From the NCBI RefSeq assembly GCF_007004765.1, contig NZ_VIKR01000001.1:868001-932000 (forward strand): DNA of 64,000 bases. Reading direction: 5' to 3'. Position 1 is the stretch's first letter. Each line of letters starts with the position of its first letter. The stretch comes from Aliikangiella marina (GTDB lineage Bacteria; Pseudomonadota; Gammaproteobacteria; Enterobacterales; Kangiellaceae). A model generated the notes under the pieces. It made no database searches, had not been told where the DNA came from, and was given only the letters and a program-made list of their open reading frames with translations. This document shows, piece by piece, positions 26,308 to 36,421 of the stretch. The position numbers and the translations under genes are program-made.

Positions 26308-28914
26308 ATGCCTCTGAAAGAAACGATTACCGGTTTAGATTCTCGCCTGGTAACTTTAAAATTAGCAGAATTTGGTGAGAACTGTCTACCTGAATCCCCA
26401 CCGCCCGCGCTATTGATTTTATTTTTAAGGCAGTTTAAAAGTCCATTTATTTACGTCTTGTTGATCGCTGCGATTATCTCATTTGCGCTCGGTAAAAATC
26501 TCAATGGAATCTTTATTTTTGCGGTGCTTTTGATTAATGCGATTATCGGTAGTCTGCAAGAATTTTCAGCTGAGAAAGCCGCGAATGCTTTAAAAAAGAT
26601 GGTCCCTCAGCTGAGCACGGTTATTCGAGATGGCCACACTCAATCTATTGATTCGACGTTAATTGTTCCCGGTGATATTGTTTTATTGGCCTCAGGTGAT
26701 CGCGTTCCCGCGGATGGTATTTGTATACAAGCACAACAGTTGTTAATTGATGAGTCTTTGTTAACAGGAGAGTCTGCTGAAGTTTCAAAACAAGTGGCAG
26801 AAGCGTTTGAAGAGTCGCAGATTACGGATTTTGAAAATAACCAAAAGTGTTTTGCTGGTACTTTAGTGGCTCGTGGGCGAGGGATAATTGTCGTCACTCA
26901 TACTGGAATAAATACCGAAATTGGAAAGATAGCGAAAGCGGTAAATACCAGCGAATCGGTCAAACCGCCTTTACTCACCCGTATTGAAAAATTTACCTAC
27001 AATGTGACTATTGCAACGCTTATTGTGGTTGCATTTATTTTCTTAATCGCGATGCTTCGAGGCGACTCGTTAACACAGTTCTTTTTTCTTGGTGTTGCGC
27101 TCGCGGTTTCAGCGATCCCAGAAGGGTTACCTGCCGCGATTACTATTGCCTTAGCGATTGGCATGCGCAGAATGGCTAAGGTCAATGTCATTGTAAGAAA
27201 TTTGATGGCAGTTGAAAGTTTAGGTTCCTGTACTTATATCGCGTCTGATAAAACCGGTACGCTTACGGTGAACGATATGACGGTGAGCCGAGTAATTCTT
27301 CCAAATGCCAGAACACTATCGGTGACTGGTGAAGGATTGAATCTTCACGGTGATATTATAGGAGAACAAGGCGAGCAAGACCAACAACAACTCAAACGCT
27401 TGTGTATGACGGGGGCATTGGCGAATGAAGCCGAGTTATATCTCGCCGAAGGAAACTTAATTGGTGAAGGGGATCAAGTCGACATCGCTCTACTTGTTTT
27501 GCTTAACAAATACGGCATTGAGCACAGAGTACTTCAGCAACGTCACCCCGAAATTATGAAAATACCCTATGAGTCGGAAAATGCTTTTAGTGCATCGCTC
27601 AATCGTCTAGATGGTCGGTTTTTATTGTCAGTAAAAGGTAGTTGGGAAACGATAAAGACTCAATGTGATAGTCAAGACGATGAACAATTATTGGCTGAAA
27701 TTGAACAACAAGTTCTTACTCTCGCGGAAAAAGGTTATCGTGTATTAGCATTTGCAGGCAAAGAGATTCAAACATTACCGCATCAGGTAGAAGATGAGCT
27801 GAGTGGACTCGAGTTTATTGGATTGGTCGGCATTATTGACCCATTAAGGCATGAGGTTTTTGATGCAGTGAAAGCCTGCAAATCAGCAAGAATTGAGGTT
27901 GCCATGATTACCGGCGATCATCCGGCTACCGCGCTGGAAATTGCGCGTCAAGTTAAGATAGAAGGTAATGGTAATGTGTTAACCGGCGAACAAATACGCG
28001 ATCTTAAAAGCAATAACCCTCAGGCGTTTGCCAAGGCTGTTAGCGAAACATCGGTTTTTGCGCGCGTTAAACCCTTAGAGAAACAATGCATTGTTGAAGA
28101 GTTACAACGGCAAGGCCATTACGTGGCCGTGACTGGTGATGGTGTTAATGACGCGCCCGCTTTAAAAAATTCTCATGTTGGTATTGCAATGGGTAAGCGG
28201 GGAACTGATGTTGCGCGGGAAAGTGCTGATTTAATTTTAACGGATGATAACTTCTCATCAATCGTTAATGGTATTCGAGAAGGCCGTGTAGTATACGCAA
28301 ACATTCGCAAAGTGATATTTTTATTAATTTCAACGGGTGCCGCGGAAATTATCCTGTTCATTTTAAGTTTATTGGCGGGATTACCGTTGCCATTATTTCC
28401 GATTCAATTGCTCTGGTTAAATTTGGTGACCAATGGGGTCCAAGATGTTGCGCTGGCTTTTGAGCCTGCGGAAGGAAAAGAGTTAAACAATCCACCCAGA
28501 AAACCCAATGAACCGATATTTAACCGATTAATGTTAGAGCGAGTCATTGTTAATGCGATTGTTATGGGAGGAGTGGCTTTTGCTTTGTTTTATTTATGTC
28601 TCTCACAAGGTATACAAGAAACCAGTGCGCGAAACATGACTTTACTGTTAATGGTGTTGTTCGAAAATGTACATGCGTTGAATAGTCGTTCTGAATCGCA
28701 ATCAATTTTTTCAATTCCGTTTTTAAGTAATAAGTTATTATTATTAGGAATATTGATTGCGCAATCGCTTCACATCGGCGCAATGTATTTGGATGGGCTG
28801 AGCGGAATTTTGGAAGTGGAGCCAGTTACATTACAACAATGGTTTTATCTTTTATTGACAGCCACAACGCTCATTTTAGTCGATACGGCTTATAAAAAAT
28901 TTAAACAGCGTTAA
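26308..28914 (+). CDS. P-type cation ATPase, P2 (calcium-pump-like)
   Basis: An 868-residue integral membrane pump. The actuator motif is LLTGES, the phosphorylation site SDKTGTLT, the nucleotide and hinge motifs MITGDHP and TGDGVNDAPALK, and the metal-binding helix SAIPEGLPAAITIALAIGMRRMAK, which has the PEGLP found in SERCA/PMR1-like P2A pumps; the CPx motif of heavy-metal pumps is absent. Later helices contain LWLNLVTNGVQD, also P2-like. It probably exports calcium (perhaps manganese). The N-terminal cation ATPase domain is short. It converges with glgA with a four-base overlap. Confidence 0.93.
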   Translation: MPLKETITGLDSRLVTLKLAEFGENCLPESPPPALLILFLRQFKSPFIYVLLIAAIISFALGKNLNGIFIFAVLLINAIIGSLQEFSAEKAANALKKMVPQLSTVIRDGHTQSIDSTLIVPGDIVLLASGDRVPADGICIQAQQLLIDESLLTGESAEVSKQVAEAFEESQITDFENNQKCFAGTLVARGRGIIVVTHTGINTEIGKIAKAVNTSESVKPPLLTRIEKFTYNVTIATLIVVAFIFLIAMLRGDSLTQFFFLGVALAVSAIPEGLPAAITIALAIGMRRMAKVNVIVRNLMAVESLGSCTYIASDKTGTLTVNDMTVSRVILPNARTLSVTGEGLNLHGDIIGEQGEQDQQQLKRLCMTGALANEAELYLAEGNLIGEGDQVDIALLVLLNKYGIEHRVLQQRHPEIMKIPYESENAFSASLNRLDGRFLLSVKGSWETIKTQCDSQDDEQLLAEIEQQVLTLAEKGYRVLAFAGKEIQTLPHQVEDELSGLEFIGLVGIIDPLRHEVFDAVKACKSARIEVAMITGDHPATALEIARQVKIEGNGNVLTGEQIRDLKSNNPQAFAKAVSETSVFARVKPLEKQCIVEELQRQGHYVAVTGDGVNDAPALKNSHVGIAMGKRGTDVARESADLILTDDNFSSIVNGIREGRVVYANIRKVIFLLISTGAAEIILFILSLLAGLPLPLFPIQLLWLNLVTNGVQDVALAFEPAEGKELNNPPRKPNEPIFNRLMLERVIVNAIVMGGVAFALFYLCLSQGIQETSARNMTLLLMVLFENVHALNSRSESQSIFSIPFLSNKLLLLGILIAQSLHIGAMYLDGLSGILEVEPVTLQQWFYLLLTATTLILVDTAYKKFKQR

Positions 28915-30500
28915 TTGTAGAGCTGACTAACGTATTGCTCGACACTGCTTTGCCAATCGAAACGCTGAGCTAGTGCATTACGCTTAATCTTCTGCCATTG
29001 CGACTTTTTGTTTTTATTCATGTCGAGCGCTAAGCTCAATGTGTCAATGAGTGCTTGAGATTGTGATGCAATATCATCACCTTTAAATGAAAAACCAGAC
29101 TCTAGATGTTTTACAGTGTCGTGTAACCCACCAATATCATGGACTAGACAGGGCTGACCAAATCGCATGGCGATCATCTGGCTAATACCACAAGGTTCGA
29201 AAGAACTTGGCATGATAAAGAGATCGCCAAGCTGATAAAGCTGATCAGAAAGAGGCTGCCAATAACCATTTAAAAAGAGAAAGTTATTGTGGCGACTCAT
29301 CACTTGGGTTAGTTGAGACTCTAGCTTACCGTCTCCGGAACCTAACAAAATGAAACGGCCATCGAAACGAGTAATTTCTTTAAGCAAACTATCTAACACC
29401 CATAAATCGTCTTTTGGTTCTACCAGCAAACTGACTTTTTGTGAAGTGACTCTACCAACGCTGGTTAACAGCGGACCATTATTAGGCAGAGTTTGCCAAA
29501 GCTTTATTTTTTCGAATGCTAGACGGTGTGTCTTCGATTTAATCGTATCTGTAGTCTTTGCTTTTAGTTCAACATCTTCAATATTCTCGCGAAGCGTATT
29601 TTCAACTTTTTTATAGAAAGTGCTTAAATCTAGCTTAGTTACCGCAGCAGTTGTGTAGTCACAACCATTAATGATTCCTTTGAGTCGATTGTCGATGCTG
29701 GCATTTCTTAAGTCATTTTCTAGACCTTCTCCGCCGATAAACCCGATTTCATGATTAGAAGGTTGGAGAATTTCTTTCGCATAAGTTGGAGAGACTACAT
29801 GAACTTTATCGGATAAATTAATACCCGCTCTTACGGGGTTAAAGCAGTTTTGATAACGCGGATCTTGAATTTTTTCTAGTTGGTAATTGAGCGCAGGAAA
29901 CCATGAGTTAAGCGAAGAAGGATCTTTTTCGAAAGGCCTTATTCCTTGTAACGCGAGATTGTGGATTGTGTATACGAAGGGTAGTTTTTTTAATCCATGG
30001 TACTTTGGTTCAAACTCTCGTAAAATGGCGAGAATTGCTGCGTGCCAATCGTGTAAATGTACAACCGAAAACCTATCTTGCCAATGAGTCACAAGTAGCT
30101 CTGCTAAAGCGGCACAAAAAAGCGCGAATTTAGTTGCATCGCTGGCAAATGGTCGTTGGTGACCATCATCAAAATAAATACCCGAGCCATAAAGTGCAAA
30201 AACATCGCTTTCGATAACCCAATGATTGACTTTTTGAGTGTTTTTTAAATTGAGCTTGTAAAGATCAATTTTTTCTATTTTGCCAGAAAACTCAATGTCA
30301 AAAGATAAGTTGAGAGTCGATGGATTGTCATTGGCGTGAAACCCATAGCTGGGCGTGATGACATCGACACAGTGTCCCTGATTGGCAAGCTCGAGAGGGA
30401 CATCTCGCACAACATCACCGACGCCTCCAACTTTTCCATTGGGTAAGACGTCATTCTCGGCGGCGATCATCAGTACTTTGTGCAACTTAACTAATCCCAA
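28911..30500 (-). CDS. glgA: Glycogen synthase (ADP-glucose), GT5
   Basis: Transfers glucose from ADP-glucose to the growing glycogen chain. The N-terminal ADP-glucose site NGKVGGVGDVVRDVP fits the KxGGxGDV motif of GT5, with HLHDWHAAI in the N-domain and LGSGDGKLE and PSSFEPCGISQM in the C-domain. Length of 529 is slightly longer than the E. coli enzyme (477). The start is uncertain: TTG at 30500 is used, while TTG at 30485 gives MHKVLMIAAEND, closer to the usual N-terminus. It lies 55 bases after glgC. No branching enzyme, glgX or glgP is in the window. Confidence 0.94.
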   Translation of the reverse strand: MGLVKLHKVLMIAAENDVLPNGKVGGVGDVVRDVPLELANQGHCVDVITPSYGFHANDNPSTLNLSFDIEFSGKIEKIDLYKLNLKNTQKVNHWVIESDVFALYGSGIYFDDGHQRPFASDATKFALFCAALAELLVTHWQDRFSVVHLHDWHAAILAILREFEPKYHGLKKLPFVYTIHNLALQGIRPFEKDPSSLNSWFPALNYQLEKIQDPRYQNCFNPVRAGINLSDKVHVVSPTYAKEILQPSNHEIGFIGGEGLENDLRNASIDNRLKGIINGCDYTTAAVTKLDLSTFYKKVENTLRENIEDVELKAKTTDTIKSKTHRLAFEKIKLWQTLPNNGPLLTSVGRVTSQKVSLLVEPKDDLWVLDSLLKEITRFDGRFILLGSGDGKLESQLTQVMSRHNNFLFLNGYWQPLSDQLYQLGDLFIMPSSFEPCGISQMIAMRFGQPCLVHDIGGLHDTVKHLESGFSFKGDDIASQSQALIDTLSLALDMNKNKKSQWQKIKRNALAQRFDWQSSVEQYVSQLYN

Positions 30501-30555
30501 TTAATCTACTCAAACAGTTTGGTTTGCGCATCATAATTGTAGTATGAGATTAAAG

Positions 30556-31830
30556 CTACTGATTGTTTCTTTTTAGATAATCTGCGATCATTTCTCGAGT
30601 GACCAGGACAACGCCTTTATCAGTGACTCTGAAGCCATTTGCGCGGTCCTGTTCATTATTCAAACCAATTTGTAAACCATCGGGGACAACACAACTGCGA
30701 TCGACGATTGCTTTGATCAAGGTAACATTACGGCCAATTTCAGCACCGGGTAAAATTACGGCTTGATCGATAGTACAGTATGAGTTTACGCGAACTTGGC
30801 TGAACAAGAGAGACCGCTTAACCATTGAGCCTGAAACGATAACCCCACCGGCAACGGTTGAGTCAATAGCGCAACCACGGCGATGATCTTCGTCGTGAAC
30901 GAACTTGGCTGGCGCGTTTTGTTCTTGATAGGTCCAAATCGGCCAAGATTCATCATAGAGATCTAATTGCGGCTCTTTTGCCACCATTTCCATATTGGCT
31001 TCCCAAAAAGAGTCGAGCGTGCCCACATCTCGCCAATAAGGCTGGCGATCTTTGTCTGGATCGGTAAATGGATAAGCATATACATTATGCGAATCAATTA
31101 TCTCAGGAATGATATCATGTCCAAAATCTCGGCTTGAATCGTCACGGTTTGCGTCCTTGCGCAGGGTTTCAAACAAGAATTCGGTATTAAATACATAGTT
31201 TCCCATTGAGGCCAAGGTGATCCCTGGTTTGCCAGGGACTTCGCTGGGTGTTTCCGGCTTTTCATCAAATCGACATACCCGATTCTTGTCGTTTACCGTC
31301 ATCACGCCAAAAGATCCTGCAGCCTCTTCAGTGGGGACTTCAATACAACAAACAGTCATATCTGCGCCGTTCTCCACGTGGCTAGCGAGCAGGGCACCAT
31401 AGTCCATGCGGTAAACGTGATCACCAGAGAGAATCATTACGTATTTAGGAAGTTCGTGGCGAATAATATCGATATTTTGGAACACCGCATCCGCGGTACC
31501 CATATACCACCCATCGCCATACCGTTGGGACGCGGGTAAAATCTCGACAGATTCGCCCAGTTCTTTTTTGAAATGTCCCCAAGCGCGATTAACATGTCTT
31601 ATCAGTGAGTGAGATTTGTATTGGGTGGCAATCCCGACTCTTCGTATCCCCGAGTTGATACAGTTGGACAAAGGAAAGTCAATGATTCTAAATTTACCGC
31701 CAAAAAAGGTTGCAGGCTTAGCTCGCCAGTCGGTCAGTTCATGTAAACGTGAACCTTTGCCACCGGCTAAAATAAGGGCATAAGTGTCGCGAGTTAAAGC
31801 ACTGATATATCGATTAACGTAACTAGGCAT
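30556..31830 (-). CDS. glgC: Glucose-1-phosphate adenylyltransferase
   Basis: Makes ADP-glucose from glucose-1-phosphate and ATP, the regulated first step of glycogen synthesis. 424 residues. The nucleotide-binding [53 protein letters not shown] and the C-terminal left-handed beta helix ([21 protein letters not shown]) are all present. AAGGGAG lies 7 bases before the ATG. Operon with glgA. Confidence 0.97.
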   Translation of the reverse strand: MPSYVNRYISALTRDTYALILAGGKGSRLHELTDWRAKPATFFGGKFRIIDFPLSNCINSGIRRVGIATQYKSHSLIRHVNRAWGHFKKELGESVEILPASQRYGDGWYMGTADAVFQNIDIIRHELPKYVMILSGDHVYRMDYGALLASHVENGADMTVCCIEVPTEEAAGSFGVMTVNDKNRVCRFDEKPETPSEVPGKPGITLASMGNYVFNTEFLFETLRKDANRDDSSRDFGHDIIPEIIDSHNVYAYPFTDPDKDRQPYWRDVGTLDSFWEANMEMVAKEPQLDLYDESWPIWTYQEQNAPAKFVHDEDHRRGCAIDSTVAGGVIVSGSMVKRSLLFSQVRVNSYCTIDQAVILPGAEIGRNVTLIKAIVDRSCVVPDGLQIGLNNEQDRANGFRVTDKGVVLVTREMIADYLKRNNQ

Positions 31831-32464
31831 GGCTGCTCCCTTAAGCTAACTAAACTAATTTATTCATCACTGACTTACATTAAAAGTCGTGGGTAAGTTA
31901 TTGGTGCCGAGAACGTCAAACAGACATTCAGTCCGCTATCATCGGATCTGCGCTCTAATTTGGTGCGCCCATAAAAAGTGCAAAGCACCAGATTGGAGCG
32001 CTTAAAGAGCCTAATTGAGACAGATTAAAGGCAAATGACAACATCTGGCTTGTGTTATCTGCATAAAGCGTTCCGAATATAAAAAATTACCGGATGTGAT
32101 AATAATAAATAGGCTGATCGCTGAAAGTGTTGCTCAAAGTCAGTAGTTAGCAAAGTTTGTCGTGTTTTTAAGAAAATTTGTCGTTATTTGCCTATCTATG
32201 CCTGGGATTCTGAGGAAAGCTAAGGTAGCCAGTTTGGAACTTGCCGATCTGAGATCCATAAACTCCAAATTGGCGCTTTTGACCTAAAAAGATATCTTGA
32301 AGGCTGTTGTATCAAGTTGTTAAACGAATAGATGGATTCATCAAGCGACAAGAGCAAACTAGCGGGAGAAAGATAAAGCTTCATAAATCAGCAGGTTAAA
32401 ATCCATTTCGTTGTAAGACCTTCAAAGATTAGTACTTTTCACAAGACAAAGGAAGGATCACAGC
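31831..32464. other. Long intergenic region between divergent glgC and a secreted protease gene
   Basis: 634 bases with no credible gene. It must hold the promoters of glgC (leftward) and of the protease (rightward). The main feature is the long inverted repeat at 31950-32001 listed separately. The stretch just before the protease start has an AAGGAAGGATCA ribosome site. Confidence 0.5.
31950..32001 (+). repeat. 17-base inverted repeat, possible RNA hairpin
   Basis: Left arm GCGCTCTAATTTGGTGC (31950-31966) and right arm GCACCAGATTGGAGCGC (31985-32001), separated by 18 bases. As + strand RNA all 17 positions pair, two of them as G-U wobbles; on the other strand those two would be A-C mismatches. 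That favours a functional rightward transcript. There is no T-run after it, so it is not a standard terminator. Confidence 0.7.
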
Positions 32465-33898
32465 ATGAAGAAACGCAAAACATTGAAAGTCTTGCTTGCG
32501 GGTTTATTGGCTGCACCGATGTGTTTGACTTTGGCTAACGCCGCACCCTCTGATAAAAATAAAAAGATTTTTGACTATTGGACGCCAGAACGGATAAATT
32601 CAGCGATTCCAAGAGATATGGTCAAAGACAATCAAGGTTATGGATACATTCGTCGAAAAGACGGCTCACTTATCCCACATGGCCATCAAAGACTGACTCA
32701 GATTTCAACCCCGCAACCATCGCCGAAAGCTAAACCAGGTGGAGGCGATAACGAAGGACCATCGATTTCTCAAATCGAGCCCGGTAACGGCGCGACCATA
32801 GGGGCAAGTCAGCGATTTGCGGCTAATGTCACTGATGCCAGTGGGGTTAAAACGGTTTCGATTGTTATCAACTTTCCTGACGGTAGCAATCAATCCTTTG
32901 CGGCTTCCAACTCAGGCGGCAGTGTCTGGGAGACGACGCTTTCGGGGTTTACCGAAGGTACCGGTTGGAGCTGGCAAGTCGAAGCTAAAGATAACACTAA
33001 AGGTAAGGGCAATACGACGACTTCTGCATCCTGGGACTTCACAGTTGATACTGGGGGCGGCGGAGACCCAGGCGGGAATGTGATTACCAATTCTCCCTGG
33101 ACCGATGGCGGGCTGGTTCAACAAACCGCTGGTCGGCTGCTCTATGAAATGCCAAGTAATAATCGTCGAAAGCGCTGGAATGCCTATGTATGCTCCGGCA
33201 CAGTGGCGACCGATGGTACTTCGGGGCGCTCGATAATTATCACTGCCGCGCACTGCGTTTATGATGATGCCAGTAAAGCGTTCGCGAGAAATGTGTTGTT
33301 TATTCCTAATCAAAATGACACCACAGGAACCGGCACAGATTCCAATTGCAGTAACGATCCCGTTGGTTGCTGGACTCCCTCTTTTGGAGTCGTCGACGTT
33401 AATTGGACGACCCGCACATTCCCGGACAATATTCCTTGGGATTATGCCTATTATGTCGTCAGTGATAATGGCGCGCATTCTGGAACCAATGTTGGCTCTG
33501 ACTCGCTAGATACCGAGGTTGGCTCAATGAATGTCGATTTCAGTAACCCTAATCAAGGTAGCTTTACCCACGCTCTCGGTTACTCTTACAGTGATGATCC
33601 CAATTTTATGTACTGTGCTGAAGATATGGGAACTGAAGGGACAGATAACTGGTGGCTTCCTAATTGCGGTTTGTCGGGTGGTTCGTCAGGTGGTCCTTGG
33701 GTTCAACCGCTGAGCAATGGCAATGGACCGATCATTTCGGTCAATTCGTGGGGATATACCACTTCACCAGGAATGGCTGGACCGATTTTATCGGGTACAA
33801 GTGCGAGTTGTGTCTTTAATGCGGCTCAAGCAACCAGCTTTAACGCGGTTCCAAGTTCGGATGGCGATCAGGGCGTTGCTGTGAACTGCGGAAACTAA
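32465..33898 (+). CDS. Secreted trypsin-like serine protease with Ig-like domain
   Basis: A 477-residue exported protease. A signal peptide ends near residue 26 (LANAA). A short linker precedes an Ig-like domain (about 98-195), in turn followed by a Gly-rich linker (TGGGGDPGG) and the S1-type protease domain (about 207-477). The triad is His263 in ITAAHC, Asp326 in PWDYAYY and Ser408 in GGSSGGPW. Several Cys residues suggest disulfides. Ribosome site AAGGAAGGATC is strong. The Ig domain may mediate surface or substrate binding. It is monocistronic, ending in a bidirectional terminator. Confidence 0.92.
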   Translation: MKKRKTLKVLLAGLLAAPMCLTLANAAPSDKNKKIFDYWTPERINSAIPRDMVKDNQGYGYIRRKDGSLIPHGHQRLTQISTPQPSPKAKPGGGDNEGPSISQIEPGNGATIGASQRFAANVTDASGVKTVSIVINFPDGSNQSFAASNSGGSVWETTLSGFTEGTGWSWQVEAKDNTKGKGNTTTSASWDFTVDTGGGGDPGGNVITNSPWTDGGLVQQTAGRLLYEMPSNNRRKRWNAYVCSGTVATDGTSGRSIIITAAHCVYDDASKAFARNVLFIPNQNDTTGTGTDSNCSNDPVGCWTPSFGVVDVNWTTRTFPDNIPWDYAYYVVSDNGAHSGTNVGSDSLDTEVGSMNVDFSNPNQGSFTHALGYSYSDDPNFMYCAEDMGTEGTDNWWLPNCGLSGGSSGGPWVQPLSNGNGPIISVNSWGYTTSPGMAGPILSGTSASCVFNAAQATSFNAVPSSDGDQGVAVNCGN

Positions 33899-33931
33899 GT
33901 GTCTGTAGTCGATTCCTTTAAATCAGGATAA

Positions 33932-33958
33932 AAAAAGAGCGCTCTAAGCGCTCTTTTT
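33932..33958. terminator. Bidirectional terminator
   Basis: Perfect 12-base arms AAAAAGAGCGCT and AGCGCTCTTTTT with a three-base loop, between the convergent protease and aminopeptidase genes. A and T runs on the two sides allow action on both strands. Confidence 0.92.
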
Positions 33959-33973
33959 AATTGGTAAGGCTTG

Positions 33974-35542
33974 CTATTTACTTTCAAAGTGTTCTTTGAT
34001 GTAGCCATTTAATAATCTAATGCCAAAAGAGGTTGACCCCGGGGACGCTTTAACCGGAGTGGTATTATCTCCCCAAGCAACACCAGCGATATCGAAGTGT
34101 ACCCAAGGTGTCGTGTCTCTGACAAATGTACCCACAAAAGCGGCGCCAGCGCTTGCGCCAGGGGCCTTAGGACCAGAGTTCATGATATCAGCAACATTAT
34201 TTTTGATGGCTTTAAAGTGATTTTTGTTGAGCGGTAATCTCCAAACTTCATCCCCAGTTAACTTGCCTGCGGCAGAAAACTTCTCGGCAAGGTCGTCATG
34301 GCGCGAAAACATTGCTGCGTAGTCTTTCCCCAAAGCGCGACTGGCAGAGCCGGTCAAGGTCGCTAGGTCAACGAGTAGCGATGGGTTGTATTTAGTGTCT
34401 GCATAATACATTGCATCAGCGAGTACCAATCGACCTTCCGCATCCGTTGAACGAATTTGAATCGTCTTACCCGACATTGATGTCACGACATCACCAGGAC
34501 GTTGTGCGCTGCCGCTCGGCATATTTTCAGCAAGCGCTGCAACGCCGACAACATTCACTTTCGCTTTGCGACCGGCTAGTGCGTAAAGTGTTCCCATTGT
34601 ACTGGCGGCACCTGACATATCGAACTTCATATTCCACATGTTATTGGAACCCTTGATACTAATACCGCCAGTATCAAATGTAATTCCCTTGCCAACAATT
34701 GCGATCGGTGCATCGCCTTTGTTACCGCCCATGTACTCAACAATCATCATTCGTGGCGGGCGTTTACTGCCTTGACCCACGCCGTAAATCGCGCCCATGC
34801 CCATATCAAGCATGTCATCTTCATCAATCACGCGAATTTTGATATTTTTCATTCCCTTAAAATGTTGTTTCCATTGTGCGACAAAACTTTCCGGATAGAT
34901 GACATTGGCCGGTTCATTCGACATATTTCTTGTATGCCAAATACCTTTCGCTACCGGCTCAAGCTCTGACTTGTAGCGCTTGGCTGCAGCGGTGGAATCA
35001 CTATTGATAATCGTCAACGCCGCTTGGTGTTTTTTACGCTTTTCGTCAGTGTAGTATTTATCGAAATAGTAGCTTCCTAAGTTGGCGCCATAGGCTATAT
35101 GCGCACTAGCGTCGCCTGAGACATCAAACAACATTGCCGGTGCTTGTTTAAATGCTTTGACCGCAGCTTGAACAGCGTTACCGCCGATTTTTTGCCATTC
35201 CAAATTAGTTTTATCTTCACCTCTTTTACCGAGACCGACGAGCAAAATTTGGTTATAGCCAGATCCCATGGGAGCGGTGATAGTCGTTGTTTTTTGTGAT
35301 TGAGCTTCAAATTTTGAGGCTTTAATTGCGTGTTTTAACCCACCGTTAGTCTTATCATCAATGGCTTGTCCATACTGTCCAAGTTCGTTATCTTGATAAA
35401 TTCCTAGTACCAGATTTCCTTCTGAGGGGACTGAGGTACTGAAGTTGATCCTTGTAATGGCGGTGTCACGATCTTTAGCGTACGACACCAGGCTAGCACT
35501 GGCTAAGACGAGACTTAACAGCAGGGTTGACCATCTTTTCAT
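33974..35542 (-). CDS. Exported M17 leucyl aminopeptidase
   Basis: A 522-residue M17 aminopeptidase. The catalytic domain shows VGKGITFDTGGISIKG (metal Asp and catalytic Lys), SGAASTMG, and STDAEGRLVLADAMYY (metal Asp/Glu and catalytic Arg); the usual signature NTDAEGRL has Ser for Asn. An N-terminal signal peptide, MKRWSTLLLSLVLASASLVSYAKD, marks it as periplasmic, unlike cytosolic PepA. The N-terminal PepA-type domain is present (about 30-190). It would release N-terminal amino acids from peptides made by the secreted proteases encoded nearby. Confidence 0.94.
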   Translation of the reverse strand: MKRWSTLLLSLVLASASLVSYAKDRDTAITRINFSTSVPSEGNLVLGIYQDNELGQYGQAIDDKTNGGLKHAIKASKFEAQSQKTTTITAPMGSGYNQILLVGLGKRGEDKTNLEWQKIGGNAVQAAVKAFKQAPAMLFDVSGDASAHIAYGANLGSYYFDKYYTDEKRKKHQAALTIINSDSTAAAKRYKSELEPVAKGIWHTRNMSNEPANVIYPESFVAQWKQHFKGMKNIKIRVIDEDDMLDMGMGAIYGVGQGSKRPPRMMIVEYMGGNKGDAPIAIVGKGITFDTGGISIKGSNNMWNMKFDMSGAASTMGTLYALAGRKAKVNVVGVAALAENMPSGSAQRPGDVVTSMSGKTIQIRSTDAEGRLVLADAMYYADTKYNPSLLVDLATLTGSASRALGKDYAAMFSRHDDLAEKFSAAGKLTGDEVWRLPLNKNHFKAIKNNVADIMNSGPKAPGASAGAAFVGTFVRDTTPWVHFDIAGVAWGDNTTPVKASPGSTSFGIRLLNGYIKEHFESK

Positions 35543-35785
35543 GTTGTTTTCCTATATTAGACGGATTAATGATTCAATAACGGTAACGCAGGTTATCAAA
35601 TCACCGATCAATGATCGAATTCACCGCATTGAAATAATGTTTCTAAATTTAACAGTGCAACCACCGAGTTAGATCTTTATTAGATATTAATGACTAGCCG
35701 CAGGCATTTGGAACAGCATTGGCGTGCACCGACGAAGTAAGTGAGAGAAAAAAGGTCTATTTAGAGGTTAATGGGCGATAAATCG

Positions 35786-35824
35786 AAAATGTCGTCAGGC
35801 TGAACTTAATTGACGACATTTTTG
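35786..35824. terminator. Hairpin terminator downstream of the repeat protein gene
   Basis: Twelve-base perfect arms AAAATGTCGTCA (35786-35797) and TGACGACATTTT (35811-35822) with a 13-base loop, flanked by A and T runs. It lies 17 bases after the stop of the leftward small exported protein gene. Confidence 0.8.
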
Positions 35825-35840
35825 AGGATTTTTTATCGGG

Positions 35841-36230
35841 TTATTTTTTGCGCTCTGGACACTTTTCACCGGGATTAATCCGAGTGCCGTCAGGACAAAG
35901 ACGATAACCAATTTTTGCTGCTTTTTCCGGGCATTTTTCACCGGGATTAATTCGAGTGCCATCAGGGCACAAGCGATAACCGGCTCGGTTATTATTTTTA
36001 GTTAGCGGCTTATTCAATAGTGGGGATGCCTTATCAAGCGGCTTGGTAATACTGACCGGCTTGTGTTGGCGCTTTCCAGTAGCCATTCCCGAACCTTTTT
36101 CACGCTTGACCTGTGCTTTAGTTTGGTTTTGCGGATTTTCAACTTTTGACTTAGTGTCATCGGCGAACGCGGAGAATGATGTTAAGCAAAGGGTCAATGA
36201 AACTGCGCTAAGTAACGTTTTAACTTTCAT
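35841..36230 (-). CDS. Small exported protein with two identical Cys repeats
   Basis: A 129-residue protein with a signal peptide (ending ...FSAFAD near residue 24), a Lys-rich low-complexity middle (about 25-80), and two copies of GYRLCPDGTRINPGEKCPE at residues 84-102 and 108-126. Each copy has two Cys, so a small disulfide loop is likely. The repeats are identical in protein but differ at several synonymous positions in DNA. I recognise no named family. Ribosome site GAGGAAAAGACC precedes the ATG. Confidence 0.8.
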   Translation of the reverse strand: MKVKTLLSAVSLTLCLTSFSAFADDTKSKVENPQNQTKAQVKREKGSGMATGKRQHKPVSITKPLDKASPLLNKPLTKNNNRAGYRLCPDGTRINPGEKCPEKAAKIGYRLCPDGTRINPGEKCPERKK

Positions 36231-36366
36231 GGTCTTTTCCTCTTAAAATGGTTTGGACACTGATGGGTCGCCCCATCTACCTAGTCGGTTTAAACTTTTT
36301 TAAAAGAATTTGGGATTAAGTTGATGAAATATGAAAGCGCCATGATTGATAAAAAGAGGAAAGCAT

Positions 36367-36393
36367 AAAAAAGCCGCCAATAAATGGCGGCTT
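36367..36393 (-). terminator. Terminator after the BNR/VPS10-like gene
   Basis: Stem AAGCCGCC (36371-36378) and GGCGGCTT (36386-36393) with a seven-base loop. On the minus strand it is followed by a run of T, 29 bases after the stop of the large gene. Confidence 0.88.
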
Positions 36394-36421
36394 GCTGACC
36401 GTTTAGGTGTTACCCAATGGT

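Noticed and set aside
32912-33478. 188-codon minus-strand frame
   Set aside because: Lies antisense within the trypsin-like protease gene, whose catalytic motifs are clear; composition is a mirror of that gene.
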